Assembly: GCF_001746295.1 (NCBI RefSeq)
Contig: NZ_MJAH01000003.1
Span: 428,533 to 492,532, forward strand
Length of the DNA: 64,000 bases
Direction of reading: 5' to 3'
Origin: Streptomyces sp. LUP47B
GTDB taxonomy: Bacteria > Actinomycetota > Actinomycetes > Streptomycetales > Streptomycetaceae
The notes below the pieces were generated by a model, which did not search any database, had not been told where the DNA came from, and was given only the letters and a program-made list of their open reading frames with translations. This document shows, one piece after another, positions 51,596 through 59,247 of this stretch (positions within the stretch are counted from its first letter, which is position 1; every line of letters begins with the position of its first letter). Both the position numbers and the translations under genes were made by a program.

Positions 51596-51626
51596 GAGCC
51601 CGGTACCGAAATCCGGTACCGGGCTC
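51596..51626. terminator. Intrinsic terminator after the amidohydrolase gene
   Basis: GAGCCCGGTACCG (51596-51608) pairs perfectly with CGGTACCGGGCTC (51614-51626) around a 5-nt loop. It lies between the amidohydrolase stop (51648) and the crtE start, so it separates the catabolic gene from the carotenoid operon and excludes crtE starts upstream of it. Confidence 0.85.
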
Positions 51627-51647
51627 CACGTCTTTCCCCCGTGACGC

Positions 51648-52829
51648 TCAGCGGGTGATCAGCTGCTGAGCGTTGTTGTACATGATGTCGTCCTGGGCCG
51701 ACTCACCGAGCTCGGCGATGAGCTTGCGGAAGTCGGCCGGGTTGGCCAGACCCTCGGCGTGCGGGAAGTCGGAGCCCATGACGATGGACTCGTGGTAGCC
51801 GAGGCGCTTGACGACGTTCACGATGTCGTCCTCGGGATAGGGCACCACGCGGACGTGCTTGCGGAAGACCTGGCTGGGACGCTCGTCCAGCTGACCGCCG
51901 ACCCACGGGCCGTTGCGGCCCATGCCCCGGCTCTTGTCCATGTGGCGCACGAAGTGCGGCACCCACTCGGAGCCGAACTCCGACACCAGGACGTTGATGT
52001 CGGGGAACCGGCCGAAGAGGTTGTCGAAGATCAGCGCTGACAGCGTCTCCTCGACGGGACGCTGGCCGTAGGTGTTCTGCCACTGCCAGGCCGACATCCG
52101 GAAGTGGATCGGGTTGGGGTCGTAGCCCCAGGAGGGCGCCACCTGCGAGTTGTAGTAGAACTCGCTGATGTGGTAGCAGACGCTGGCCTTGGCGTCGTTG
52201 ACCAGCTTCCAGAACGGGTCGAAGTACGGGTCGCCCGGCGAGCGGCCGTAGACCGGGCCGGTGGGCAGCAGGATGAAGCGGGCGCCCTGCTCCAGGACGT
52301 ACTCCAGCTCCTTGACCGCGCTGGGCAGGTCGCGCAGTGACAGCAGCGCGGGGGCGTAGATGCGGCCCTGGTGGTTGAAGCCCCAGACCTCGTTCATGTA
52401 CCGGTTGAAGGAGTGGTAGTTGGCGTAGAGCGGCTCCACGCCCTTCACGTACTCCTCGGCGACCAGCGCCCAGCCACCCGGGTAGATGATCGTCTGGTCC
52501 AGCCCCTGCTCGTCCATGACGCGCAGCCGGGCCTCGCGGTTCTGGTACGACTCGTGCATCGGCTCGAACTGGTACGTCTCCTCGGGGTTGCCCGAGGCCA
52601 TCGCCTTGAGCATCTCCTTGAGCGAACCGGGACGGTAGACCTGCCCGAACTCCGGTTCAAGGCATACGACGATGCGGTCCCCGGCGAGGATCACCTCCCG
52701 CCCGTCCGGCAGGGTCACCGGGGCGACGGCCGCACCGAGGAACTCCTTCGGAAGGTAGCGGGTGAAAGAGTCCCGCTCCTCATACATGTGCTGGTCGCAG
52801 TCGAAGATGGGCTTGCGCTGTTCGGCCAT
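51648..52829 (-). CDS. Amidohydrolase-2 family metal-dependent hydrolase/decarboxylase
   Basis: 393 residues of a TIM-barrel amidohydrolase. The metal-binding start FDCDQHMYE (9-17) varies from the DxH pattern, with CYHISEFYY mid-protein and GSDFPHAEG near the C-terminus (conserved Asp). Relatives include aromatic beta-decarboxylases (ACMSD) and C-C hydrolases, so it may cleave or decarboxylate a pathway intermediate. Its start is 26 bp from the conserved 32-bp AT-rich element at 52855, tying it to the catabolic regulon at 30 kb. Confidence 0.87.
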   Translation of the reverse strand: MAEQRKPIFDCDQHMYEERDSFTRYLPKEFLGAAVAPVTLPDGREVILAGDRIVVCLEPEFGQVYRPGSLKEMLKAMASGNPEETYQFEPMHESYQNREARLRVMDEQGLDQTIIYPGGWALVAEEYVKGVEPLYANYHSFNRYMNEVWGFNHQGRIYAPALLSLRDLPSAVKELEYVLEQGARFILLPTGPVYGRSPGDPYFDPFWKLVNDAKASVCYHISEFYYNSQVAPSWGYDPNPIHFRMSAWQWQNTYGQRPVEETLSALIFDNLFGRFPDINVLVSEFGSEWVPHFVRHMDKSRGMGRNGPWVGGQLDERPSQVFRKHVRVVPYPEDDIVNVVKRLGYHESIVMGSDFPHAEGLANPADFRKLIAELGESAQDDIMYNNAQQLITR

Positions 52830-52854
52830 GGCGTCGCCTCCGGGCCCCAGGAAC

Positions 52855-52886
52855 TATTCAGTACGCCTTCTATAATTATCTAACTG
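52855..52886. promoter_or_regulatory. Composite 32-bp AT-rich operator/promoter element, copy B
   Basis: TATTCAGT (52855-52862), 7-nt spacer, CTATAATTATCTAACTG (52870-52886). All 25 fixed positions equal the element at 30714, although the spacers differ. It lies upstream of the reverse amidohydrolase gene and downstream of the GntR gene. Confidence 0.7.
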
Positions 52887-52954
52887 ATTAAAGAGCGCAA
52901 GGGGGGAGTCGGGGCGGGTCCGCCGCGAGGTGGTCTGCGGCCATGTGGGGCCGG

Positions 52955-53758
52955 TCAGTCGAGAAGTTCGAGCACCGTCTTGGGTCCCGCGGAGTTCACC
53001 ACGTCGTCCGCGCTGGAGATGTGGCGCTGCCACAGCTTCTCGGCCTCGTCCGCCTTGCCGGACTCGATCAGGCCGACCATCCGCACATGCGCCCGGTGTC
53101 CCTTGAGTGCCTGCGCCTTCTGCGCCTCGGCATCGGCCGCGCCCGCCGTGTACGAGGCGTTGGCCCGGTCGATGATGTTGCGCAGCATGCCGCACAGCAG
53201 GATCAGGGTCTGGTTGCCGGTGAGCTCGATCAGCAGGGCGTGGAACGCGTCCTGCGCGTCGACCAGGGCGAGCGGGTCGTCGAGGACGGCCTTCTCGGCG
53301 GCCACCGCGTCGCGCAGCTGCTTGATGTCGTCGGCCGTGTGCTTGGTGGCGAGCTGGCCGGCGCAGGGCGGCTCGATGAGGGCCGCGGCACGATAGATGT
53401 CGCCCAGGGTGGCGCCCCGGTACTCGAGGATCAGGCCGGCGAAGCGGGCGGCGACATCCGCGTCCGGAGCGCTCACTCGGGCGCCGCCGTGGGCGCCGCG
53501 GCGTACCGTGATCAGGGACTCCGACTCCAGCACCCGGAACGCCTCGCGCAGTGTGGGCCGCGAGATGCCGAACTGCTCCATCAGGCCCGACTCCGGGGGC
53601 AGCGCGTCGCCGGGCTTCAGCTCGCCCCGTACGATCTGGCGACGCAGGTGTGCGGCGACCAGCTCGGCGGTCTTCGGCACCCGCACCTGACGTCCGACGC
53701 GACTGCGGGCGGGGACGGGCACGGTCGCCGTTTCTGCGGTGCGGGCTGCCTCGGCCAC
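52955..53758 (-). CDS. FadR-type GntR/FCD transcriptional regulator 2
   Basis: 267 residues. The winged helix (~28-95) has the recognition helix SRPTLREAFRVLESESLI, identical to regulator 1 at 21291, and the wing VRRGAHGGARV with one difference. The FCD domain (~105-255) has ARFAGLILEYRGATLGDIYR and HALLIELTGNQTL. Such regulators usually respond to a pathway acid or acyl-CoA. It is divergent from the crotonase at 53936 and lies between AT-rich elements on both sides, so autoregulation is likely. Confidence 0.9.
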   Translation of the reverse strand: MAEAARTAETATVPVPARSRVGRQVRVPKTAELVAAHLRRQIVRGELKPGDALPPESGLMEQFGISRPTLREAFRVLESESLITVRRGAHGGARVSAPDADVAARFAGLILEYRGATLGDIYRAAALIEPPCAGQLATKHTADDIKQLRDAVAAEKAVLDDPLALVDAQDAFHALLIELTGNQTLILLCGMLRNIIDRANASYTAGAADAEAQKAQALKGHRAHVRMVGLIESGKADEAEKLWQRHISSADDVVNSAGPKTVLELLD

Positions 53759-53770
53759 GGTGGGCTCCTC

Positions 53771-53897
53771 GTATAGCTAAATGAATCGTCTTAGTGCATC
53801 GAGGGTACCAGGTCAAGCCATCGGTGATCTTCTCCTTGCACGACCTGATCTGGTGCCCTGGCGGTCGTTTGGTATATAGATGATTCATCTATCTATA
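53771..53897. promoter_or_regulatory. Two AT-rich elements between regulator 2 and the divergent crotonase
   Basis: Element 1 (53771-53794) contains GTATAGCTAAATGAATCG, just upstream of the regulator start. Element 2 (53871-53897) contains the inverted repeat ATAGATGA-T-TCATCTAT (53876-53892) and lies 39 bp before the crotonase ATG. Both are AT-rich against the GC-rich background and match the half-sites seen elsewhere. Confidence 0.55.
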
Positions 53898-53935
53898 AAG
53901 CCGGTTCAGCCGACGGATACGCGGGAGTGACCTCG

Positions 53936-54775
53936 ATGACCGAGAACCCGGCCCCGGAGATCCTCACCGATCTCACCGACGACGGGGTCATGCTGCTGAC
54001 CCTGAACCGGCCCGAGCGGCACAACGCCTGGACGCTGGAGATGGAGCTGCTCTACAACGACCTGTTCGACCGGGCGGAGCACGATCCACGGGTGCGGGCC
54101 GTGGTGCTCACCGGCGCCGGGCGCAGCTTCTGCCCGGGCATGGACATGAGCGTCCTGGACGCCGCCTCGTCGGGCGCCCGCCCATGGCCGACCGACCAGC
54201 TGCCCCCGCGCTCCCGGCCCATGTCCTTCCCCAAGCCCGTGGTGGCGGCCGTCAACGGCGCCTGCGCCGGCATCGGCTTCAACCAGGCGCTGATGTGCGA
54301 CGTCCGGTTCGCCGTACCGCACGCCAAGTTCGCCGCCGCCTTCAGTGCGCGCGGGCTGGTGGCCGAGGACGGCGTGTCCTGGATCCTGCCCAGACTGATC
54401 GGCTACGGGAACGCCGCCGACCTGCTGCTGTCCTCGCGCCGGATCACCGGGACGGAGGCCCTGACCATGGGGCTGGTCAACCGACTGGTCGAGCCGGCGG
54501 AGCTGCTCCCGGCGGCGCTCGCGTACGCGACCGAACTGGCCCGCTCGGCCAGCCCCTACGCGATGTCCCTCATCAAGCGGCAGCTCGCCGACGACCAGGC
54601 GAGGACCTTCACCGAGAGCCGCGACCACGCCGCCGCCCTGCTGGCCACGGCGAAACGCGCCCCGGACTACCGCGAGGGCGTGCGCAGCTTCATCGAACGC
54701 CGGCCGCCGGAGTTCGCGGGGCTGGGGGAGACTCCGGCCGTGGCCCCGGCGCTTCCGCAGGAGGCGTCGTCATGA
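53936..54775 (+). CDS. Crotonase-family enoyl-CoA hydratase/isomerase
   Basis: 279 residues from ATG 53936 (GGGAG 8 nt upstream; GTG 53927 is less likely). TGAGRSFCPGMDM (59-71) is the oxyanion region. Gln117 (GIGFNQALMCD) replaces the first Glu, and Glu144 (ARGLVAEDGVSW) keeps the second, the same pattern as the crotonase at 36313, its closest relative in the window. It is followed by a DUF2889 gene with a 4-base overlap. Confidence 0.88.
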   Translation: MTENPAPEILTDLTDDGVMLLTLNRPERHNAWTLEMELLYNDLFDRAEHDPRVRAVVLTGAGRSFCPGMDMSVLDAASSGARPWPTDQLPPRSRPMSFPKPVVAAVNGACAGIGFNQALMCDVRFAVPHAKFAAAFSARGLVAEDGVSWILPRLIGYGNAADLLLSSRRITGTEALTMGLVNRLVEPAELLPAALAYATELARSASPYAMSLIKRQLADDQARTFTESRDHAAALLATAKRAPDYREGVRSFIERRPPEFAGLGETPAVAPALPQEASS

Positions 54776-55362
54776 CGCGCTCCGAACTCCCGCTGCACCG
54801 CCGCACGATCACCGTCACCGCGTACGCGGAGGGCCGCGACGAGATCTCGGTCGAGGCGGAACTGAGCGATGTGCGCCCCTGGGCGGAACCGTCGGCCGAC
54901 GTCGTCCACCGGATGGTGCTCGCGGTCCGGGTACGCCTCGCCGACATGGTCATCGTGCACGCCGACGCGGACATGCGGACCTTCCCGCACGCCGAGTGCC
55001 CGTTGATCACCCCGGTGTTCGACGGGCTGGTCGGGCTCAGCGTCGCCGCCGGATACAACCGGGCCATCCAGGACCGGTTCCGCGGGGTGCTGGGCTGCTC
55101 GCACCTGCACGAGCTGGCCCGCGTCCTGGGCCCCGCGGTGGTGCAGGCGGCCATCTCGGCGAACGCGGGCCTGCGGTACGCCGGCGAGCAGTCCCACGAC
55201 CCGCGCTCCACGGCCGGTGTGCTGAACAGCTGCCACATCTGGGCGCCGGACGGCGTGGGCCTGCGCAAACTGGACACGGGCTGGGTCCCGGGGACGGGCC
55301 CGCGTCCGGTGCCGCCGCTCAAGACCTTCGAGGGCCGTGGACCGGGGACGTCCGGCGCCTGA
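54772..55362 (+). CDS. DUF2889 family protein
   Basis: 196 residues. ADADMRTFPHAECPLI (~62-77) and GCSHLHELARVLGPAVVQA (~105-123) match the DUF2889 family, proteins of unknown function that occur near aromatic and CoA-thioester catabolic genes. The HxxxCP and CSHLHEL motifs could bind metal. AGGAGG lies 7 nt before the ATG, which overlaps the crotonase stop. The ~110 bases after it show no further gene. Confidence 0.82.
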   Translation: MTRSELPLHRRTITVTAYAEGRDEISVEAELSDVRPWAEPSADVVHRMVLAVRVRLADMVIVHADADMRTFPHAECPLITPVFDGLVGLSVAAGYNRAIQDRFRGVLGCSHLHELARVLGPAVVQAAISANAGLRYAGEQSHDPRSTAGVLNSCHIWAPDGVGLRKLDTGWVPGTGPRPVPPLKTFEGRGPGTSGA

Positions 55363-55471
55363 ATGCGGAGGACGATCCGCGGCTGTCTCGCGACCTGCCC
55401 GTCGTGTCTGGCGTACCCACATGGCGACATAGCGCAGGGCAGCGTCCATCAGCGACCCCGGGGTCAGCCGA

Positions 55472-56833
55472 CTAGCCGCCCAGGTACCCGAGTTCGGGGA
55501 AGTGCCGTTGGTACGCGTCCAGCAGGCGCTTGGCGACGGTGTACGAGTCGATCAGCGGGTGGATGGTCAGCGCCTTGACCGCGTGGGTCCGCTCCGCGGT
55601 GGTCGCGGCGTGGATCACCGCCCGTTCGACCGCCTTGACGGCACACACCAGGCCCTGGCCATGGTCGGGCAACGGGGCGCCGGCGATGGGGCGTGCGCCG
55701 TTGGCGTCCACATGGCAGGGGACCTCGATGACGGCGTCGTCGTCCAGGGCGGGGATCCGGCCGCGGCCCCGGACGTTGAGGATGAGCGTCGTGCGCTCGT
55801 CCCGGGCGATCGCCCGCATCAGAGCGAGGGCCACCTGCTCGTACCCGCCCGACTCCAGGTCGCAGGAGTCCCGTTCGCCCATGCCGACGGCGTCACGGTT
55901 CTCCGCCATGTACGTGGTCTCGCGCTCCAGCCGGGTGGCGTCCCAGGCGTTCCAGGCGGCCCGGGGTGCGGTCGGGCCGCCGCCCGCGGTGTCCAGGGAG
56001 TCGTAGAAGCGCTGCTGCTGGGTGTGGAGGAAGGCGCCCCGGGTGTGCTCGGCGGCCCGCGCGGTGCCGACCGACTCACGGTGGAAGTAGTAGTAGTGCA
56101 GGTACTCGTTGGGCAGCGCACCGAGCGTGCGCAGCAGGTCGGCGCCGAAGAGCTTGCCCTCCTCGAAGGAGGTCAGGGCGACCTCGTCCGCGAACAGCGA
56201 CGGCAGCAGGTCACGGCCGTCGGCGTACAGACCGCACAGCCAGCCCAGGTGGTTCAGACCCACGTAGTCCAGGCTGGTGCGCGTCGGATCGACGCCGAGC
56301 GCCCCCGCCACGCGGCGGCCCAGACCCACCGGGGAGTCGCAGATCCCGATCACGCGGTCGCCGAGGAGGGCGGTCATCGCCTCGGTGACCATGCCGGCCG
56401 GGTTGGTGAAGTTGATGACCCAGGCATCGGGGGCCAGGGCGGCGATACGGCGGGCGATCTCGAGCGCGACCGGGATGGTGCGCAGCCCGTAGGAGATGCC
56501 GCCGGCGCCGACGGTCTCCTGGCCCAGCACGCCTTCCTCCAGGGCGATCCGCTCGTCCGCCGCGCGGCCCGCGAGCCCGCCGACCCGGATCGCCGAGAAC
56601 ACGAAGTCGGCCCCGGTGACGGCCTCGTCCAGGTCGGTGGTGAGGGTGACCCGGGGCGGATCGGGGTGTCCGGCCGCCTGGTCGGTGAGGACCTTGCCGA
56701 TGGTCGTCAGCCGGGAGGCGTCCAGGTCGTACAGGGTCACGTCGGTGACGCGTCCTTCGCCGCGGTCGCCGAGCAGGGCCCGGTAGACCAGCGGGACGCG
56801 GAAGCCGCCGCCACCCAGGATCGTCAGTCTCAT
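55472..56833 (-). CDS. GH4-family 6-phospho-glycosidase (NAD+/Mn2+-dependent)
   Basis: 453 residues. The Rossmann start ILGGGGFRVP (5-14) binds NAD, and ICDSPVG (~163-169) has the metal-binding Cys; NPAGMVTEA and NHLGW are further GH4 markers. GH4 enzymes cleave 6-phospho-alpha- or beta-glucosides by an oxidation/elimination mechanism. It overlaps the DeoR regulator gene by four bases and shares a promoter region with the sugar importer at 57966, so it probably processes the imported glycoside. Confidence 0.9.
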   Translation of the reverse strand: MRLTILGGGGFRVPLVYRALLGDRGEGRVTDVTLYDLDASRLTTIGKVLTDQAAGHPDPPRVTLTTDLDEAVTGADFVFSAIRVGGLAGRAADERIALEEGVLGQETVGAGGISYGLRTIPVALEIARRIAALAPDAWVINFTNPAGMVTEAMTALLGDRVIGICDSPVGLGRRVAGALGVDPTRTSLDYVGLNHLGWLCGLYADGRDLLPSLFADEVALTSFEEGKLFGADLLRTLGALPNEYLHYYYFHRESVGTARAAEHTRGAFLHTQQQRFYDSLDTAGGGPTAPRAAWNAWDATRLERETTYMAENRDAVGMGERDSCDLESGGYEQVALALMRAIARDERTTLILNVRGRGRIPALDDDAVIEVPCHVDANGARPIAGAPLPDHGQGLVCAVKAVERAVIHAATTAERTHAVKALTIHPLIDSYTVAKRLLDAYQRHFPELGYLGG

Positions 56834-57594
56834 ACCTCGACCACCTCGACTCCCGCCTCACGCAGACGGCCACCGGTCTTCTCGTCCACCGGGGCGTTGG
56901 TCACCACGACGTCGAGTTCCTCGGGACCGCACACCCGGGCCATTCCGGTTCCGGGGAACTTGCCCGCGTCCGCCAGCAGGACCACCTGGGCGCTGGCGGC
57001 GATCATCGCCCGTTTGACGGGCACCTCGACGGCGGTGGTGTCCAGCACCTGGCCGTCGGGGCGGACCCCGCTGGTGCCGAGGAACAACCGGTCGGCGTGG
57101 ACCTGCCGCAGGTTGTCCTCGGTGAGGAAGCCGACCAGCGAGCGGTAGTCGCGGCGGACCACGCCGCCCAGCAGGATCAGCTGGACGTCCTTGTCGTCCT
57201 GGAGCTCCTCGTAGACGGCGAGGTTGCTGGTGATCACGGTCAGCGACCGGCCGTGCAGATGGCGGGCCACCCGGTGGGCCGTGGTGCCGATGTCGAGCAG
57301 CACGGTCTCGCCGTCCCTGACGAGGTTCGCGCACCAGACGGCGAGCGCGTCCTTCGCCTCGACACGGACGCCGGCCACGTCGGCGAAGGGGTCGTCCTCG
57401 CCCACCACGGGGGCGGCACCGCCGTAGACCCGCTTGAGCAGTCCCTCGTCCTCCAGTTGGACGAGGTCGCGACGGATCGTGGCTTGACTCGCCCCGACCT
57501 TCTCGGCCAGGGCGACCACCGAGATGGGCCCGTCCGCGCGCAGGGCGCGAAGGATCAGCTGATGTCTCCGGTCAGCGAGCATGCCGCTGACCAT
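56830..57594 (-). CDS. DeoR-family transcriptional regulator of sugar metabolism
   Basis: 254 residues from ATG 57594 (ATG 57582 is a close alternative; no strong Shine-Dalgarno is visible for either). The N-terminal helix-turn-helix contains SVVALAEKVGASQATIRRDLVQLE (~25-48, in parts), and LLKRVYGGAAPV leads into the sugar-phosphate-sensing domain with VLLDIGTTAHRVARHL (~105). Such repressors are released by sugar phosphates. Control of the GH4 gene and the divergent ABC importer is likely. Confidence 0.88.
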   Translation of the reverse strand: MVSGMLADRRHQLILRALRADGPISVVALAEKVGASQATIRRDLVQLEDEGLLKRVYGGAAPVVGEDDPFADVAGVRVEAKDALAVWCANLVRDGETVLLDIGTTAHRVARHLHGRSLTVITSNLAVYEELQDDKDVQLILLGGVVRRDYRSLVGFLTEDNLRQVHADRLFLGTSGVRPDGQVLDTTAVEVPVKRAMIAASAQVVLLADAGKFPGTGMARVCGPEELDVVVTNAPVDEKTGGRLREAGVEVVEV

Positions 57595-57618
57595 ACTCGC
57601 GAAGTCTTCAAACTCAAG

Positions 57619-57673
57619 CAAAGTCACGCATGAATGTCTCGATACCCGCTTGACCCTTGTCAAAGTCGCGCAT
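57619..57673. promoter_or_regulatory. Direct repeat in the DeoR/importer intergenic region (operator candidate)
   Basis: CAAAGTCACGCAT (57619-57631) and CAAAGTCGCGCAT (57661-57673) differ at one base and are spaced 42 bp start to start, four helical turns. The DeoR start lies 25 bp from the first copy. Direct repeats of this spacing are compatible with DeoR-family operators. Confidence 0.55.
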
Positions 57674-57799
57674 CGGGTGCACTCTCTTGCGTAATTCAAG
57701 CGAGGTCCGGACCCCACTCCGGTCGGCCGAAGCGGATGAACGGCGTATCCCGCCGTCGTGGACGCGTCGGCACCGTCTGAGAGGACCAGCTCACACACC

Positions 57800-57849
57800 C
57801 CGGGTGGCTGAAGGGTTCCCAACCACGCCGATGCTCTTCAGCCACCCGG
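57800..57849. promoter_or_regulatory. Long hairpin in the leader of the ABC importer operon
   Basis: CCGGGTGGCTGAAG (57800-57813) pairs perfectly with CTTCAGCCACCCGG (57836-57849); 22-nt loop. It lies 117-166 bp before the importer start and has no following T-tract, so it may be an attenuator, an RNA-stability element or part of the regulatory region. The rest of the 371-bp intergenic gap, apart from the CAAAGTC repeats, shows no gene. Confidence 0.5.
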
Positions 57850-57965
57850 CCTTCCCGTCACACCCCCTCCAGTCACACCCCCGCCACGGCTCACGACTCA
57901 CAGGTCCTGTCGGACATACCGGATATGGCCGATGCGCAGAACCCGCCCCGAACTAGGAGAAGATC

Positions 57966-59246
57966 GTGGATCTTTCCCGCAGACGATTCCTTCAGGCCGC
58001 CGCCCTGACGGCCGCCGCGGCCGGCGCCACCGCAGCGTGCGGCGGCAGTTCAGGATCGAGCGGCAGCAAGGACAGCAAGAACCTGACCCTCTGGTACTGG
58101 GGAGGCGCGCTCAGTGAAAAGGTGGTCGCCGAGTCCAGGACGCACTTCGGCAGCCAGGTCAAGCTGACCACCAACTCCATCGGCGGCGACTTCAAGCAGA
58201 AGCTCACCACCACCCTCGCGGCGGGCGCGGCCGTGCCCGACATCACCGGCATCAAGGGGGAGGACATCGCCTCCTTCCTGCCCAACGGCAGTCGCTTCCT
58301 TGACCTGAACGACCTGGGCTTCAAGAAGCTCTCCTCGCAGTATCTGGACTGGAAGACCAAGCTCGCCCAGACCACCGACGGCAAGCAGATCGGTTTCCCG
58401 ATCGACATCGGTCCCACCGCGCTCTACTACCGCGCGGACCTGTTCGACAAGGCCGGGCTGCCCTCCGACCCCGCGAAGGTCGCCGCCGCGACCAAGACCT
58501 GGGACGACTACTACGCGCTCGGCGCCGAGCTGAAGAAGGCGTTGCCCGGCACCTACCTGATCAACAACCTCGGCTCGGTGTTCAACATCGCGGTCGGTCA
58601 GGGCACCAAGCGGTTCATCGACGAGAACAACCACTTCATCGGCGACCAGGACCACATACGCGCCGCCTGGGATCTCTCCGTCCGCCCCTACCAGCTCGGC
58701 CTCGACGGAAAGATCAACGACAACACCCACAACGCGGCCCTCAGCAAGGGCACCCTCACCACCGAACTCGGCGCGGCCTGGCACGCGTTGGACATCGAGC
58801 AGGCGGCTCCCAACACCAAGGGCAAGTGGCATGTCAGCCCGAACCCCGGAGGACCGGCCAACCAGGGCGGCTCCTACCTGGCCCTGCCCAAGCAGTGCCG
58901 CAACCCCGAAGAAGCGTTCAAGATCATCAGCTGGATCCTGAACCCGGCCAACGACGCCCGGGGCTTCACCGACGCCGCCATCTTCCCGGCCTGTCCTGCC
59001 GCTTACGCGATGCCGGCCATGACGGGTCCGGACGCCTTCTTCGGCGGGCAGAAGATCATCGAGGTCTTCGGCCCGGCCGCCGAGGCCATCCCGGCCAGCT
59101 ATGAGGCGCCCGCCGACGCCGCCGTCATGGCTCCCTACCTGACCGAGCTGACCAACATCGAAGCCAAGGGCAAGAAGCCCGACGACGCCTGGAAGGACGC
59201 GGTCAGCCAGGCCAAGCAGATCGGCCAGCGGCAGGGGGTGAGCTGA
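57966..59246 (+). CDS. ABC sugar transporter substrate-binding lipoprotein
   Basis: 426 residues from GTG 57966 (AGGAGA 5 nt upstream). The N-terminus has a twin-arginine motif (SRRRFLQ, 4-10), a short hydrophobic stretch and a lipobox ending in Cys25 (TAAC), so it is probably exported via Tat and anchored in the membrane. The mature part follows the sugar-binding family 1 pattern (NLTLWYWGGA, ALYYRADLFDKAGLP). It delivers sugar to the two permeases encoded next, with GH4 as the likely downstream enzyme. Confidence 0.92.
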   Translation: MDLSRRRFLQAAALTAAAAGATAACGGSSGSSGSKDSKNLTLWYWGGALSEKVVAESRTHFGSQVKLTTNSIGGDFKQKLTTTLAAGAAVPDITGIKGEDIASFLPNGSRFLDLNDLGFKKLSSQYLDWKTKLAQTTDGKQIGFPIDIGPTALYYRADLFDKAGLPSDPAKVAAATKTWDDYYALGAELKKALPGTYLINNLGSVFNIAVGQGTKRFIDENNHFIGDQDHIRAAWDLSVRPYQLGLDGKINDNTHNAALSKGTLTTELGAAWHALDIEQAAPNTKGKWHVSPNPGGPANQGGSYLALPKQCRNPEEAFKIISWILNPANDARGFTDAAIFPACPAAYAMPAMTGPDAFFGGQKIIEVFGPAAEAIPASYEAPADAAVMAPYLTELTNIEAKGKKPDDAWKDAVSQAKQIGQRQGVS

Positions 59247-59247
59247 C

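Noticed and set aside
55363..55578. Short forward open frame after the DUF2889 gene
   Set aside because: It runs into the GH4 gene on the other strand, lacks a domain, and its composition looks random.
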